From Paenibacillus contaminans (GTDB taxonomy: Bacteria > Bacillota > Bacilli > Paenibacillales > NBRC-103111): a stretch of 64,000 nucleotides of DNA. Of the stretch, positions 34,619 through 42,430 are shown piece after piece (the first letter of the stretch is position 1; each line of letters starts with the position of its first letter). The DNA lies in contig NZ_QMFB01000020.1 in assembly GCF_003285015.1 (NCBI RefSeq), positions 1 through 64,000 on the forward strand, written 5' to 3'. Position numbers and translations under genes: made by a program. The notes beneath the pieces were generated by a model, which saw only the letters and a program-made list of their open reading frames with translations, made no database searches and was not told the DNA's origin.

Positions 34619-34900
34619 AGGTCCCATACTCCCCTTTTTTATAGTTCCGTCACCCATTAGCCGCACATGCCGACTTATCTTTGGAGAAAAGTATAGGGGA
34701 GCGCCCGTCGGAACACAACAGCAATATTGGAAGCTGTGTTGCAATGTTGTCAATTAGCTGTAGTTTTTCCAGTAAGATCAGGGAAACGCTGCCCGAACGG
34801 GTCTCATTTTTACTTAAAAACAAATACGCCCCCCTCCCCGCTAGCGGCGGTTTTGGAAAGCGTACCTGTTTAAAATTTGAGACTGGGGAACAGCCTCTAT

Positions 34901-35914
34901 TTATTTGATATCAAAATAAGTGACCAGCTCGTCCAAGAGCAAATTCGCCGCTTCGTAACCGCCGGCCGAATTCCAAATAGCTTCGTCGACCTGCTTGACT
35001 TTGCCGTTTTGCACGGCGCGCAGGTTTTTGAACAAAGGATCGTTCATCCATTCTTGAACGACTTTGGAGGCGTCGGTTTTGCCTGCGGCTTCCGTTACGA
35101 AATAGAACAAAACATCTCCGTCCAATTCCGGAATCCGTTCTTTAGTCATGACCTCGATGTTGCCGTCCTTGTTTTGCGAATCGGGACGAGCGAATCCTAA
35201 TTGGTTCAGCAGAACGCCCGAGAAGGTTTGCTTCTGGTAAATACGCACCTGCGTAGCCGAGAAGCGGGCAACCGATATTTGATTGGCTGCCTTGCTCCCG
35301 AGCTTGGCCTTGACCTCAGCAACCCGTTTGTCGAAAGCGGCCATCGCTTTGTCGCCTTCTTCTTTTTTATTGGTCGCTTCCATATACAGCTTGAAATTGG
35401 TTTTCCAATCTCCGCCCAAATCCTCCGAGAAGACGGTCGGCGCGATCCCCTTCAGCTGCTCGTACACCTTCTCTTGCCTCACTTTATTGCCGATGATCAG
35501 GTCGGGCTTAAGAGAGGCGATCAGCTCCAGGTTCGGCTGCATTTCGTCGCCGACGACCGTCACGTCCTTCATATCGTCTTTAATGTGGTTATACCACGGA
35601 TCGCCGATCCAGGATTTCACGGCTCCTACCGGCTTGATTCCGACGGCCAGCAGCGCTTCCGTTCCTTCATTCGTCAAAATGACGACGCGCTTCGGGGTGC
35701 CCGTCAACGTTACTTCTCCCATCGCATGCTTGACGACGCGCGGCGCTTCCGGAGCGGCCGAAGCGGCGGCAGTCGGAGCGGCAGTCTTATTTTCGCTCGG
35801 CGAGGCCGTTCCTCCCTGGGAGGTTTGACTTGTTCCGCCGGAACAGGCGCTTAACAGTAATGCGAAGCAAAACAACAATGTTGCGGCCACCATAGAGATC
35901 GACCGTCTGTGCAT
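34901..35914 (-). CDS. Iron-siderophore binding lipoprotein (internal start)
   Basis: A 337-residue substrate-binding lipoprotein starting at ATG 35914, preceded by GGAGAAGGGG. The signal peptide 'ISMVAATLLFCFALLLSAC' ends in a lipobox, then a Ser/Thr/Ala linker and the FhuD/TroA fold ('GTPKRVVILTNEGTEALLAVG', 'LIASLKPDLIIG', 'IAPTVFSEDLGGDW', C-terminal 'AANLLLDELVTYF'). It probably binds a hydroxamate or citrate-type ferric siderophore. A Fur box lies 27-51 bases upstream. No permease is adjacent. This is the more conventional reading of the 3' half of the fused frame. Confidence 0.85.
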   Translation of the reverse strand: MHRRSISMVAATLLFCFALLLSACSGGTSQTSQGGTASPSENKTAAPTAAASAAPEAPRVVKHAMGEVTLTGTPKRVVILTNEGTEALLAVGIKPVGAVKSWIGDPWYNHIKDDMKDVTVVGDEMQPNLELIASLKPDLIIGNKVRQEKVYEQLKGIAPTVFSEDLGGDWKTNFKLYMEATNKKEEGDKAMAAFDKRVAEVKAKLGSKAANQISVARFSATQVRIYQKQTFSGVLLNQLGFARPDSQNKDGNIEVMTKERIPELDGDVLFYFVTEAAGKTDASKVVQEWMNDPLFKNLRAVQNGKVKQVDEAIWNSAGGYEAANLLLDELVTYFDIK

Positions 35915-36871
35915 AGAAAATTCCCCTTCTCCGTTATATTGATAATCATTCTCATGATCATTATCAATATAGCTCCGAAGCCGGTCTGCAACAATGGGAT
36001 ATCGCGACAGCAGGGATGGATTATTCCGCAAAGCCTTCGTCCGGTAAGCTTCGTCTTTAAAGCGGATGGGCGAAATGCCGACAACCTTTTTAAACAGCCT
36101 GCTGAAATAATAGCTGTCGGCATAACCTACGCTTTCCGCGATTTCTTTAAGCCCGGTATCCGAATCAAGCAGCAGCTCCATCGCTTTGTTCATGCGGACG
36201 CGTATCAAATAATCGATGGGGGTCGTATCCGCCTGACTTTTGAACAGCCTGAGCAATTGCCGGGAACTGCAATCCAGCATGTCGGCAATCGATTCCAGCG
36301 TCAGCTGCTCCTTGTACTCCTCTTCAATCAAGCGGATGGCCTGCGAGACAAGATCGGGCTTGTTTGCCGCCGCTCCCTGTCCATGCGTTTGCTCAGTCAG
36401 TTCATATAGAAATTGATAAAACAACGATTTGACATGCAGCTTGACGAACGCATCCGGCCGCTGCCAAGCGTTGTGCATGTGCTCGACTTTTTTATGCAGC
36501 GAAATCGGGTAAGGCGGAGCTAAGCAGCCGGGCAGTTGAAACGGATTGCCGTTCTCCATGAGGCGAACCAGCTCCGGACGGGCCGGCAGCGGCAAAATCG
36601 CTCTGTACAAAATCATATAATACTCGAACCACTCGTCAGGCGTTATATCCAAATGAAGTCCTTTGCCCCCATGCAGAATATCAAAACGCTTGGCGCCGCT
36701 AAACACTCCGCCCAGCTGCAAACTAGCGCACCCCCGGGATACGCAAAGAAAAGCATCGGCCGGCAGCCGATAGCCGCGGATATGCTCACCGAAATCCAGC
36801 TTCACATGACGAATATCCAATATTTTAATAAAAACGTGATTCCACAGTATGGAAGAATCGAATCGCTCCAC
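34901..36871 (-). CDS. AraC regulator fused in frame to siderophore-binding lipoprotein
   Basis: One open frame of about 656 codons. Its first half (to 35915) is an AraC regulator with a cupin-like N domain and a double helix-turn-helix ('LESIADMLDCSSRQLLRLFK', 'SVGYADSYYFSRLFKKVVGI'). The frame then runs without a stop through a Fur box, which is translated as 'YIDNDHENDYQYN', and into a complete binding lipoprotein that also has its own start at 35914. Read through, the product would be a membrane-anchored regulator with a siderophore-binding domain outside. No in-frame ATG exists near the N terminus; I prefer GTG 36871 (AGAGGGAG 8 bases before), because the TTG at 36997 lies inside the upstream Fur box. 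Separate genes with a lost stop remain possible. Confidence 0.6.
   Translation of the reverse strand: MERFDSSILWNHVFIKILDIRHVKLDFGEHIRGYRLPADAFLCVSRGCASLQLGGVFSGAKRFDILHGGKGLHLDITPDEWFEYYMILYRAILPLPARPELVRLMENGNPFQLPGCLAPPYPISLHKKVEHMHNAWQRPDAFVKLHVKSLFYQFLYELTEQTHGQGAAANKPDLVSQAIRLIEEEYKEQLTLESIADMLDCSSRQLLRLFKSQADTTPIDYLIRVRMNKAMELLLDSDTGLKEIAESVGYADSYYFSRLFKKVVGISPIRFKDEAYRTKALRNNPSLLSRYPIVADRLRSYIDNDHENDYQYNGEGEFSMHRRSISMVAATLLFCFALLLSACSGGTSQTSQGGTASPSENKTAAPTAAASAAPEAPRVVKHAMGEVTLTGTPKRVVILTNEGTEALLAVGIKPVGAVKSWIGDPWYNHIKDDMKDVTVVGDEMQPNLELIASLKPDLIIGNKVRQEKVYEQLKGIAPTVFSEDLGGDWKTNFKLYMEATNKKEEGDKAMAAFDKRVAEVKAKLGSKAANQISVARFSATQVRIYQKQTFSGVLLNQLGFARPDSQNKDGNIEVMTKERIPELDGDVLFYFVTEAAGKTDASKVVQEWMNDPLFKNLRAVQNGKVKQVDEAIWNSAGGYEAANLLLDELVTYFDIK
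35941..35965 (-). promoter_or_regulatory. Fur box inside the AraC-lipoprotein frame
   Basis: GATAAT-CATT-CTCAT-GATC-ATTATC forms a near-palindromic Fur site (GATAAT/ATTATC ends) 27-51 bases before the lipoprotein ATG. It is at the same time protein-coding in the upstream AraC frame. Confidence 0.8.
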
Positions 36872-36980
36872 AAGCTGCACTCCCTCTGGGCAGAAAATGA
36901 CGCCGCCGATACGGATCGTCCCATCCCCTTCCGCTTGAAGGCCGGAAACGATCCGGGAATAGTTAGCGCCGATGTAAATT

Positions 36981-37010
36981 AGTATAATCGATAACAATTA
37001 TCATTATCAA
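36981..37010 (-). promoter_or_regulatory. Promoter with overlapping Fur box for the AraC gene
   Basis: On the minus strand TTGATA (37010-37005), 18 bases and TATACT (36986-36981) form a sigmaA promoter. A Fur box (36990-37008, 16 of 19 consensus positions) covers its spacer. The regulator is therefore predicted to be iron-repressed as well. Confidence 0.75.
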
Positions 37011-37134
37011 TAAGAGCCGGGAAGATCGGCGAAAAATAAAAACCGCCTCGCATGAAGCGCCCCCCATTGCTAGATATCATCTAACAGTTGGAGGTGCAGT
37101 TCAGTCTAAGCGGTTGATTGTTCCGGGTAATTCC

Positions 37135-37614
37135 TTAGTTCGTATGGCTCGCGATAAGCTCGACATATTTCTCATGCCATATTTTCCACTCGTTCTCGCG
37201 CAATGCCAGCGTCCTTCCGTCCAGCAATGTGCTAATGACATCCAGGCATACATGCCAGCCGGCGAGATCCTTTGGGGTATGATCCGTAATTTTGGTTATC
37301 TTTTCGATCAAGATAAGGCGGGTTCCGCCGGACTCCGGAGAAAGCTCGAAGCGAACGCGGTCTTCGCCCCATGTGTATTCCAAAACGGCATTCGTTCGGA
37401 GCTCAATAATCTCCATCTCCTCGAATGTGCCGTCCTGCATGTCGAACTTGAAAACGCCTCCTTCCCGGAGGTCGTCGACCCGCAGCTCGGTAAACCATTC
37501 CGCCAATTTATCATTTTCCGTCAAATAGGCCCATACATTCTCGACCGAATGCTTCAGATGACGCTCGAATCGGGCAATATGTCCGTTCGGGGCTTGTTGT
37601 AGACTTGCCAGCAT
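37135..37614 (-). CDS. SRPBCC (AHSA1-like) protein
   Basis: A 159-residue START-like domain protein of the AHSA1/polyketide-cyclase type. Pattern: 'RFERHLKHSVENVWAYLTEN', 'LAEWFTELRVDD', 'VLEYTWGEDRVRFELSPESG', 'TRLILIEKI', then a long C-terminal helix. The fold makes a deep hydrophobic pocket; functions range from lipid binding to stress response, so the role is unknown. AGGAGG six bases before the ATG. Followed by a VOC gene on the same strand after 110 bases. Confidence 0.85.
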   Translation of the reverse strand: MLASLQQAPNGHIARFERHLKHSVENVWAYLTENDKLAEWFTELRVDDLREGGVFKFDMQDGTFEEMEIIELRTNAVLEYTWGEDRVRFELSPESGGTRLILIEKITKITDHTPKDLAGWHVCLDVISTLLDGRTLALRENEWKIWHEKYVELIASHTN

Positions 37615-37725
37615 ATTGTACCTCCTAGAAATGAATAGATAGCCGCATACCCTTAGTTTATCCTATTTCTATTAAAATCAGTTACTTTTCCGCTCGTCAG
37701 CCCGTCAGCTTACCGGCCCTCCGGC

Positions 37726-38079
37726 TCAAAACCACTGAGTCAATCCTAGCGTATTCCCATCCGGATCGGTAACAAAAAATTCCGCATGGTCGGAACGGCG
37801 AATCATATCCGTCACTTTGACGCCGCTCTCTTTCAAGCTTTTATGCAAGCTTTCCGCATCGTTGACGTACAGGCCGAAATTAGGCTCCGTCATAGGCGTA
37901 CTTCCGTCGCTCTTCAGAAGATGGAGAACATTTCTCCCGTTAATATGCAGCTCGGCAAAGTCATGAAAATCATGCGGTCCAAGGGTAAATCCGAGATGCA
38001 AGCAGTACCAGGAGCTTGCTTGTTCCAGATCCCGTACGCGAAGCATAATTCCGAATTGTCCAGTCAGCTTTTGTGCCAC
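37726..38079 (-). CDS. VOC family protein
   Basis: A 117-residue glyoxalase/bleomycin-resistance fold protein with two beta-alpha-beta3 halves: 'GIMLRVRDLEQASSWYCLHLGF' and 'GLYVNDAESLHKSLKESGVK', ending 'AEFFVTDPDGNTLGLTQWF'. The metal-site Glu and His are not clearly all present, so it may bind rather than convert a ligand. GTG start with GGAGGG. One of five VOC domains in this window. Confidence 0.85.
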   Translation of the reverse strand: MAQKLTGQFGIMLRVRDLEQASSWYCLHLGFTLGPHDFHDFAELHINGRNVLHLLKSDGSTPMTEPNFGLYVNDAESLHKSLKESGVKVTDMIRRSDHAEFFVTDPDGNTLGLTQWF

Positions 38080-38128
38080 TCCAGTTCCCTCCAGCCCACG
38101 GTGAAATTGGGATTTATTGAGATTTATT

Positions 38129-38977
38129 TTATTTTAGCATAAAGAATGCCTTTATGGTTTCTATGAATGTTTCCGGCTCTTCAAGATGCGGGCAATGATT
38201 GCTATCTTCAAATACATGAAGCGTTGATCCTGGAATTAGCCGATGGATTTCTTCAGAGGAGGCCAATGGACACTGAGCGTCATATTTACCGCACAGTACC
38301 AAAGTAGGCGTTTCGATGAATGGTAACGAGTCGCGAATATCGAAAGAAGATAAGCTTTTATTGTAATAGTCCAATCTTTTTTGAACCGTTCTCCCGCTGC
38401 TCGGCTTGCTGAAATATTCGTCCCATCTTTCGGGATGATGGAGCGACATTTCCGTCCATTCGCGGGCCGCTTTCCCTTTTAGCTCATTGCTCGTATCGTC
38501 TGATTGTAAAATAGAGAAAATCTCTCGCAGGCGGGTGTTTTGCGGGTTATCCCTGCAATACATGCTGTGCTTGGATTCCATATAACGGTTTGAGGCTGCC
38601 GCACCGGCTGCGATCAGCTTATTGAGAGAGCCCCCATGTCGAATCGCATAAATAAGGCCCAGCATGCCCCCGGTCGAATGTCCGGCAAAAGACCACTTTT
38701 GATAACCGAGCGCAGCTCTTATTGCCTCGAGGTCCTCGATAGTTTCGTTCATGTCCAGCTCGCACTCATCCACGATTCGATCCGAGTTCCCGCACTCCTT
38801 TAGATTGATTAGGATGACTTTTCCCAGCCCGGCAAACCTGTCTGCAAAGTAATATCCGCGTTTGGTAAAAGCCGAATAATAATGGGTTACGCCAATCGGG
38901 TCGCCCTCTCCTGTAACGAACACCTCAAAGATCCCCCGAAAAGTGGATATCATTTTCACTTCCCATACCGTTGACAT
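38129..38977 (-). CDS. Alpha/beta hydrolase
   Basis: A 282-residue alpha/beta-hydrolase-fold enzyme. Nucleophile elbow 'SFAGHSTGGMLGLIYA' (Ser in G-H-S-T-G), acid 'LVLCGKYDAQCPL' (Asp) and catalytic His 'FEDSNHCPHLEEPETF' are in the right order; the oxyanion region is near 'INLKECGNSD'. No signal peptide. The substrate is unknown; proline iminopeptidase- or esterase-like relatives are common. ATG with AGGGGGTG upstream. Confidence 0.87.
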   Translation of the reverse strand: MSTVWEVKMISTFRGIFEVFVTGEGDPIGVTHYYSAFTKRGYYFADRFAGLGKVILINLKECGNSDRIVDECELDMNETIEDLEAIRAALGYQKWSFAGHSTGGMLGLIYAIRHGGSLNKLIAAGAAASNRYMESKHSMYCRDNPQNTRLREIFSILQSDDTSNELKGKAAREWTEMSLHHPERWDEYFSKPSSGRTVQKRLDYYNKSLSSFDIRDSLPFIETPTLVLCGKYDAQCPLASSEEIHRLIPGSTLHVFEDSNHCPHLEEPETFIETIKAFFMLK

Positions 38978-39066
38978 GTAAACACCCCCTATAGTTAATA
39001 ATAAGGGGGTTTGGGGGTAGACCCTAATGCCTTTTCTTCATAACCGCTTATTCTGTATTGTGCTGC

Positions 39067-39924
39067 TCAGTAGAAATCATGGTTAATAGCCCACGCGAGC
39101 CGCCGATTCCATTCGCTTTTTACCGGAGCAGGGAAGTCATCGGTGACCATTTCGATAATTCGCCAAACTTGAAAAATGACGAAACGATGTATGATCTCCG
39201 GATTACACTCCTCTTCTCTTCGCTCCAAGTACGCCTCCACGAACCTTCTCCCGCATTCATGAGCAATGTCCGGAAAATGCAAATGCGTCCAAAACAACAC
39301 ATTCGCCATATCCGTTCTGGGGTCGCCTATACCGGCAAGCTCCCAATCAATTAACCTATCGTTTCCGGAAGTATCTCTAATCACATTGTGATACCCAAAG
39401 TCCCCGTGAAGCAGCGATGCACGCCGAGCGAAGGTTCCGCTCAGCTCTGAAAATAGCTCTATCGACCGTTTATGCAAGCGGTTGTCGATGAACGGCTTTG
39501 ACGGCGGTTCCTCCAGCTCGATTTTTCGAAGCTGCGAGCAATCCGCAATATTCGCGCTATGTATTTCCGCAAGCAGCCGGCCCAAGGATGAAAATATGTC
39601 ATATATTGCCCCGTTATTCGCAGCTTCAAGATTTTCCTGAATGTGCTCCAAAAGTGTTTTTCCGCTAATGAACTCCATATGCAGCCCAATGCGCTCAGCT
39701 AAAATGAAATTCTGAAACAGGCGTGGTACCGTCCGGCTTTCTTCTAATATGCGCAAACATTCCCGCTCAACGGAAGCATTTCGGTTCGAAACCATGGCTA
39801 CTTTCAAAACGCTGCGGCTCCCTCCACGCTCCAGCACATACACCGCATTCGTACCGCCCCCGCTTAAGGGGCTAATGTGATATTCGGAAAATTGCTGCCG
39901 GACCAGCTTGTTTAATGTATCCAC
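39067..39924 (-). CDS. APH-family phosphotransferase
   Basis: A 285-residue kinase-fold phosphotransferase with 'LLHGDFGYHNVIRDTSGNDR' (catalytic H-G-D-F-x-x-x-N) and 'LIDWELAGIGDPRTDMANVL' (metal-binding Asp). The N lobe has 'GGGTNAVYVLERGGSRSVLK', where the terminal Lys is the likely ATP ligand. A small-metabolite or antibiotic kinase; substrate unknown. I chose the GTG at 39924 with GAAGGGACGG upstream; the longer frame to 39972 lacks a ribosome site. A GGGGG/CCCCC hairpin at about 38985-39010 lies downstream. Confidence 0.83.
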   Translation of the reverse strand: MDTLNKLVRQQFSEYHISPLSGGGTNAVYVLERGGSRSVLKVAMVSNRNASVERECLRILEESRTVPRLFQNFILAERIGLHMEFISGKTLLEHIQENLEAANNGAIYDIFSSLGRLLAEIHSANIADCSQLRKIELEEPPSKPFIDNRLHKRSIELFSELSGTFARRASLLHGDFGYHNVIRDTSGNDRLIDWELAGIGDPRTDMANVLFWTHLHFPDIAHECGRRFVEAYLERREEECNPEIIHRFVIFQVWRIIEMVTDDFPAPVKSEWNRRLAWAINHDFY

Positions 39925-40080
39925 ATTTGTTTCCGTCCCTTCGCCATTAATAAGGAATACTCCACCGATCACATTAACTCGCTAACGCAAGGATAAACGC
40001 CTTCGCCGTCTTTTAGGGCGCACACATTTACCGTTGAATTAAGCACTTGATAGGTTGAAACATATCATTCCTCATATGTT

Positions 40081-40110
40081 AGAAAAGCGGCCGACCATAA
40101 GTCGGCCGCT
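40081..40110 (-). terminator. Terminator of the DUF2264 gene
   Basis: A perfect 10-bp stem (AGCGGCCGAC with GTCGGCCGCT, 5-base loop) is followed on the minus strand by TTTTCT. It is 24 bases past the stop of the DUF2264 gene. Confidence 0.85.
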
Positions 40111-40134
40111 CCTCAACCGGTCGGTCCAAAACAC

Positions 40135-41292
40135 CTATTTTAACGCCGATGCGATAGGCACGGAAAGTCCCGACCACGCTTTCTTCGACGTCCATTCCGC
40201 TTCTCCCTGCCAGAACGGGTCGCCGGCCGGCAGTCCGAGCGGCAAAAATACGGTCGAGCACAAATACAGGCTTCCCGTTGAAATATACGTTTCGCCGATG
40301 CTCGGCTGATGGCCGCAAAATCCGATCGTCAGCCATCCTTCGGCATCGAACGTGCCGGGGGCTTCGATCATGCGGCGAATAACCGCCGTCAAAGCACAGC
40401 GTACCTGAGCGGGTTCAGTGTCTTCCGGCAGCTCGTTCCGGTATGCGATTTGAGCGAGCAGTTGGAACGCGCCGAATCGATAGGCCAGCGAGCGGCCATG
40501 AACGGGAAACGTCCCTTCCGGCGATATCGACCTTTCCTGAATATCCGCGTAACCCTGAGCGCGCTTCAAAACCCGCTCCCGCATTTGTCCCCATTCCGGG
40601 TAAAGCTCATGCACAGTCTCCGTAATATCGATAAGCATCGGATGGATGACGAAGCTGTTGTAATAATCGGCATGGTATTCAGGACCGTCGCCATAAGTGC
40701 CGTCGCCCAAATACCATTGCTCATGCTGCTTGAGCGCGTAATCGATCCTCATCGCGTCCCAATCCGGCTCGCCGATCCGGTAAAGCGCCGTCTCGATCAT
40801 AGCGGAGAACAACAGCCAGTTATTGAACCAAGGCTTGCGGGTACGGGTCGCCTTAAGAGCGGCGGCGACGTTGCGCTTAATCCGCTCGTCCAGCTTCTCC
40901 CACAGCTCGTTCGGCGCCCGGAGCAGAGCGTGAGCCAGGAAAGCCGTATCGACGATCGGCTGGAACCCTTCGCTAAAGTTCATGAAATCCGGCGATTCCG
41001 GATCCGTTCCGGCATCGATCGCCGCTCTGGCCAGCTGTGCATATCGTTCGCGCAGCTGCCCCTCCTCCCCGTCCGACGGCCCCTTCTCCAGCCACGGAGC
41101 CAGTCCGGCGAGCAGCCTCCCCAGCGCCTCCAAATGCGTGTAGAGCGGCCGATCCGCGATTTTACCCTCGACGGGCATCGTCCGCTTCAGCCGCCGTTCC
41201 GCCAAAGCCGACAGCACCGGATTCGCAATTCTGTGCAGCACGTCTACCCAATAAGCCCGATCCTCTTTCCATGTCGTGAATGTATCAGACAT
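40135..41292 (-). CDS. DUF2264 family protein (GH154-like)
   Basis: A 385-residue (alpha/alpha)-barrel-type protein of the DUF2264 family, whose members include GH154 glycosidases acting on uronic acid-containing sugars. Seen: 'YWVDVLHRIANPVLSALAER', 'SDGEEGQLRERYAQLARAAI', 'WFNNWLLFSAMIETALYRIG', 'YGDGPEYHADYYNSFVIHPM' and 'ISPEGTFPVHGRSLAYRFGA'. No signal peptide, so intracellular. I chose the ATG at 41292 (GAGGGGGC at 8 bases); the ATG at 41298 is too near the site. It follows the GH95 gene on the same strand across the repeat-rich gap. Confidence 0.82.
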   Translation of the reverse strand: MSDTFTTWKEDRAYWVDVLHRIANPVLSALAERRLKRTMPVEGKIADRPLYTHLEALGRLLAGLAPWLEKGPSDGEEGQLRERYAQLARAAIDAGTDPESPDFMNFSEGFQPIVDTAFLAHALLRAPNELWEKLDERIKRNVAAALKATRTRKPWFNNWLLFSAMIETALYRIGEPDWDAMRIDYALKQHEQWYLGDGTYGDGPEYHADYYNSFVIHPMLIDITETVHELYPEWGQMRERVLKRAQGYADIQERSISPEGTFPVHGRSLAYRFGAFQLLAQIAYRNELPEDTEPAQVRCALTAVIRRMIEAPGTFDAEGWLTIGFCGHQPSIGETYISTGSLYLCSTVFLPLGLPAGDPFWQGEAEWTSKKAWSGLSVPIASALK

Positions 41293-41432
41293 CGTCATGC
41301 CCCCTCAATGGTGAGTTTCTGATTACAAATTTCCCGATTACGTTACTTGTACAAGACTTTGGCTGCTGAAGTTAACATTTGTTATAGCAAATAAATTCAT
41401 GCAAACAATGCATTGATCATGCACTTAATAGC

Positions 41433-41835
41433 CTTTCAACTCTTATACTATAAATTTGAATAAGGGATGCAATCCGAAACTTCAGAGCTTCAGATATATA
41501 CTCTATGCCGCCGATGACTTGTGTCCTGTAGAAATAGTAAGGAAAAGTTTACTGTTCATAAGGCAAACCTCACTATTTCTTGCCGAAAACCCGCGTTCTA
41601 GCGAGTTAATGAGGCTAACGCAACTATTAGTGAGGCAAACGAAATTGATAGTGGTGTTTGCCTCACTATCTCTCGGGAATGAGCATTTTACCGGTGGAAT
41701 AGTGCGGACAGCCTCATGAACAATAAGGTTTTCTACACTAATCGCACGGTCCAGGCGGTCCAGGCATAAATATTCGGATATCCGAGTTAGCTTTCATAAT
41801 CGCGTCTTCATTAATCCCTAGTTTAAGACAAAATG
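41433..41835 (+). repeat. Dispersed hairpin-rich repeat, copy R2
   Basis: The second copy of the element seen at 1134-1434, more diverged but with the same order of TGAGGCAAAC hairpins and the same tail (CTCATGAACAATAAG, then TCCCTAGTTTAAGAC). Its left end adds TTTCAACTCTTATACTATA, also present at the far end of copy R3, so the full element may be about 360-400 bases with a variable inner segment. Confidence 0.7.
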
Positions 41836-41875
41836 CAAGGTATGGATACCATTACACCTATACGAACTAGTCGGT

Positions 41876-42345
41876 TGACGCGGACTCTCTCATGACGCAG
41901 TTTGACCGCCGACTCCTTCATGTCGCGATTAACGCCGGCTCTTTTCATGTCACGGATAACGCCAACCCTTTCATGTCACGGGTAACGCCGACTCCTTCAT
42001 ATCTCGGGTAACGCCGACTCCTTCATGTCACGATTAACGCCGGCTCCTTCATGTCACGGGTAACGCCGGCTCCTCCATGTCACGATTATCGCCGGCTCTT
42101 TTCATGTCACGGATAACGCCAACTCCTTCATGTCACGATTAACGCCGGCTCCTTCATGTCACGGGTAACGCCGGCTCCTCCATGTCACGATTATCGCCGG
42201 CTCTTTTCATGTCACGGATAACGCCAACTCCTTCATGTCTCGGATAACGCCAACTCCTTCATGTCTCGGATAACGCCAACTCCTTCATGTCACGATTAAC
42301 GCCGGCTCCTTCATGTCACGGGTAACGCCGGCTCTTTCACGACAA
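41876..42345. repeat. Tandem array of 26-27-base repeats, about 17 units
   Basis: Units of the type CGCCGGCTCCTTCATGTCAC followed by GGATAA or GATTAA repeat head to tail about 17 times with a 26-27-base period. A block of four units (about 42027-42132) is duplicated immediately downstream, showing recent expansion. The period is not a multiple of three and every unit contains TAA, so it is not coding. There are no distinct spacers as in a CRISPR. The first and last units are degenerate. It fills the gap between the DUF2264 gene and the GH95 gene. Confidence 0.85.
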
Positions 42346-42430
42346 ATACCGGCATTAAGCCCTTGCTCATGCCCGGTTCATGTGCCGGGCAATGTGCTGG
42401 CTCAAGAAGCCGCCCTCTTTGCACCCAGCA

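Noticed and set aside
36872..36997. N-terminal 42 codons of the AraC frame starting from TTG 36997
   Set aside because: This start lies within the Fur box and upstream of the predicted transcription start, so it cannot be translated from that promoter.
41876..42345. CRISPR array
   Set aside because: Units run directly into each other with no unique spacers, and no cas genes are near.
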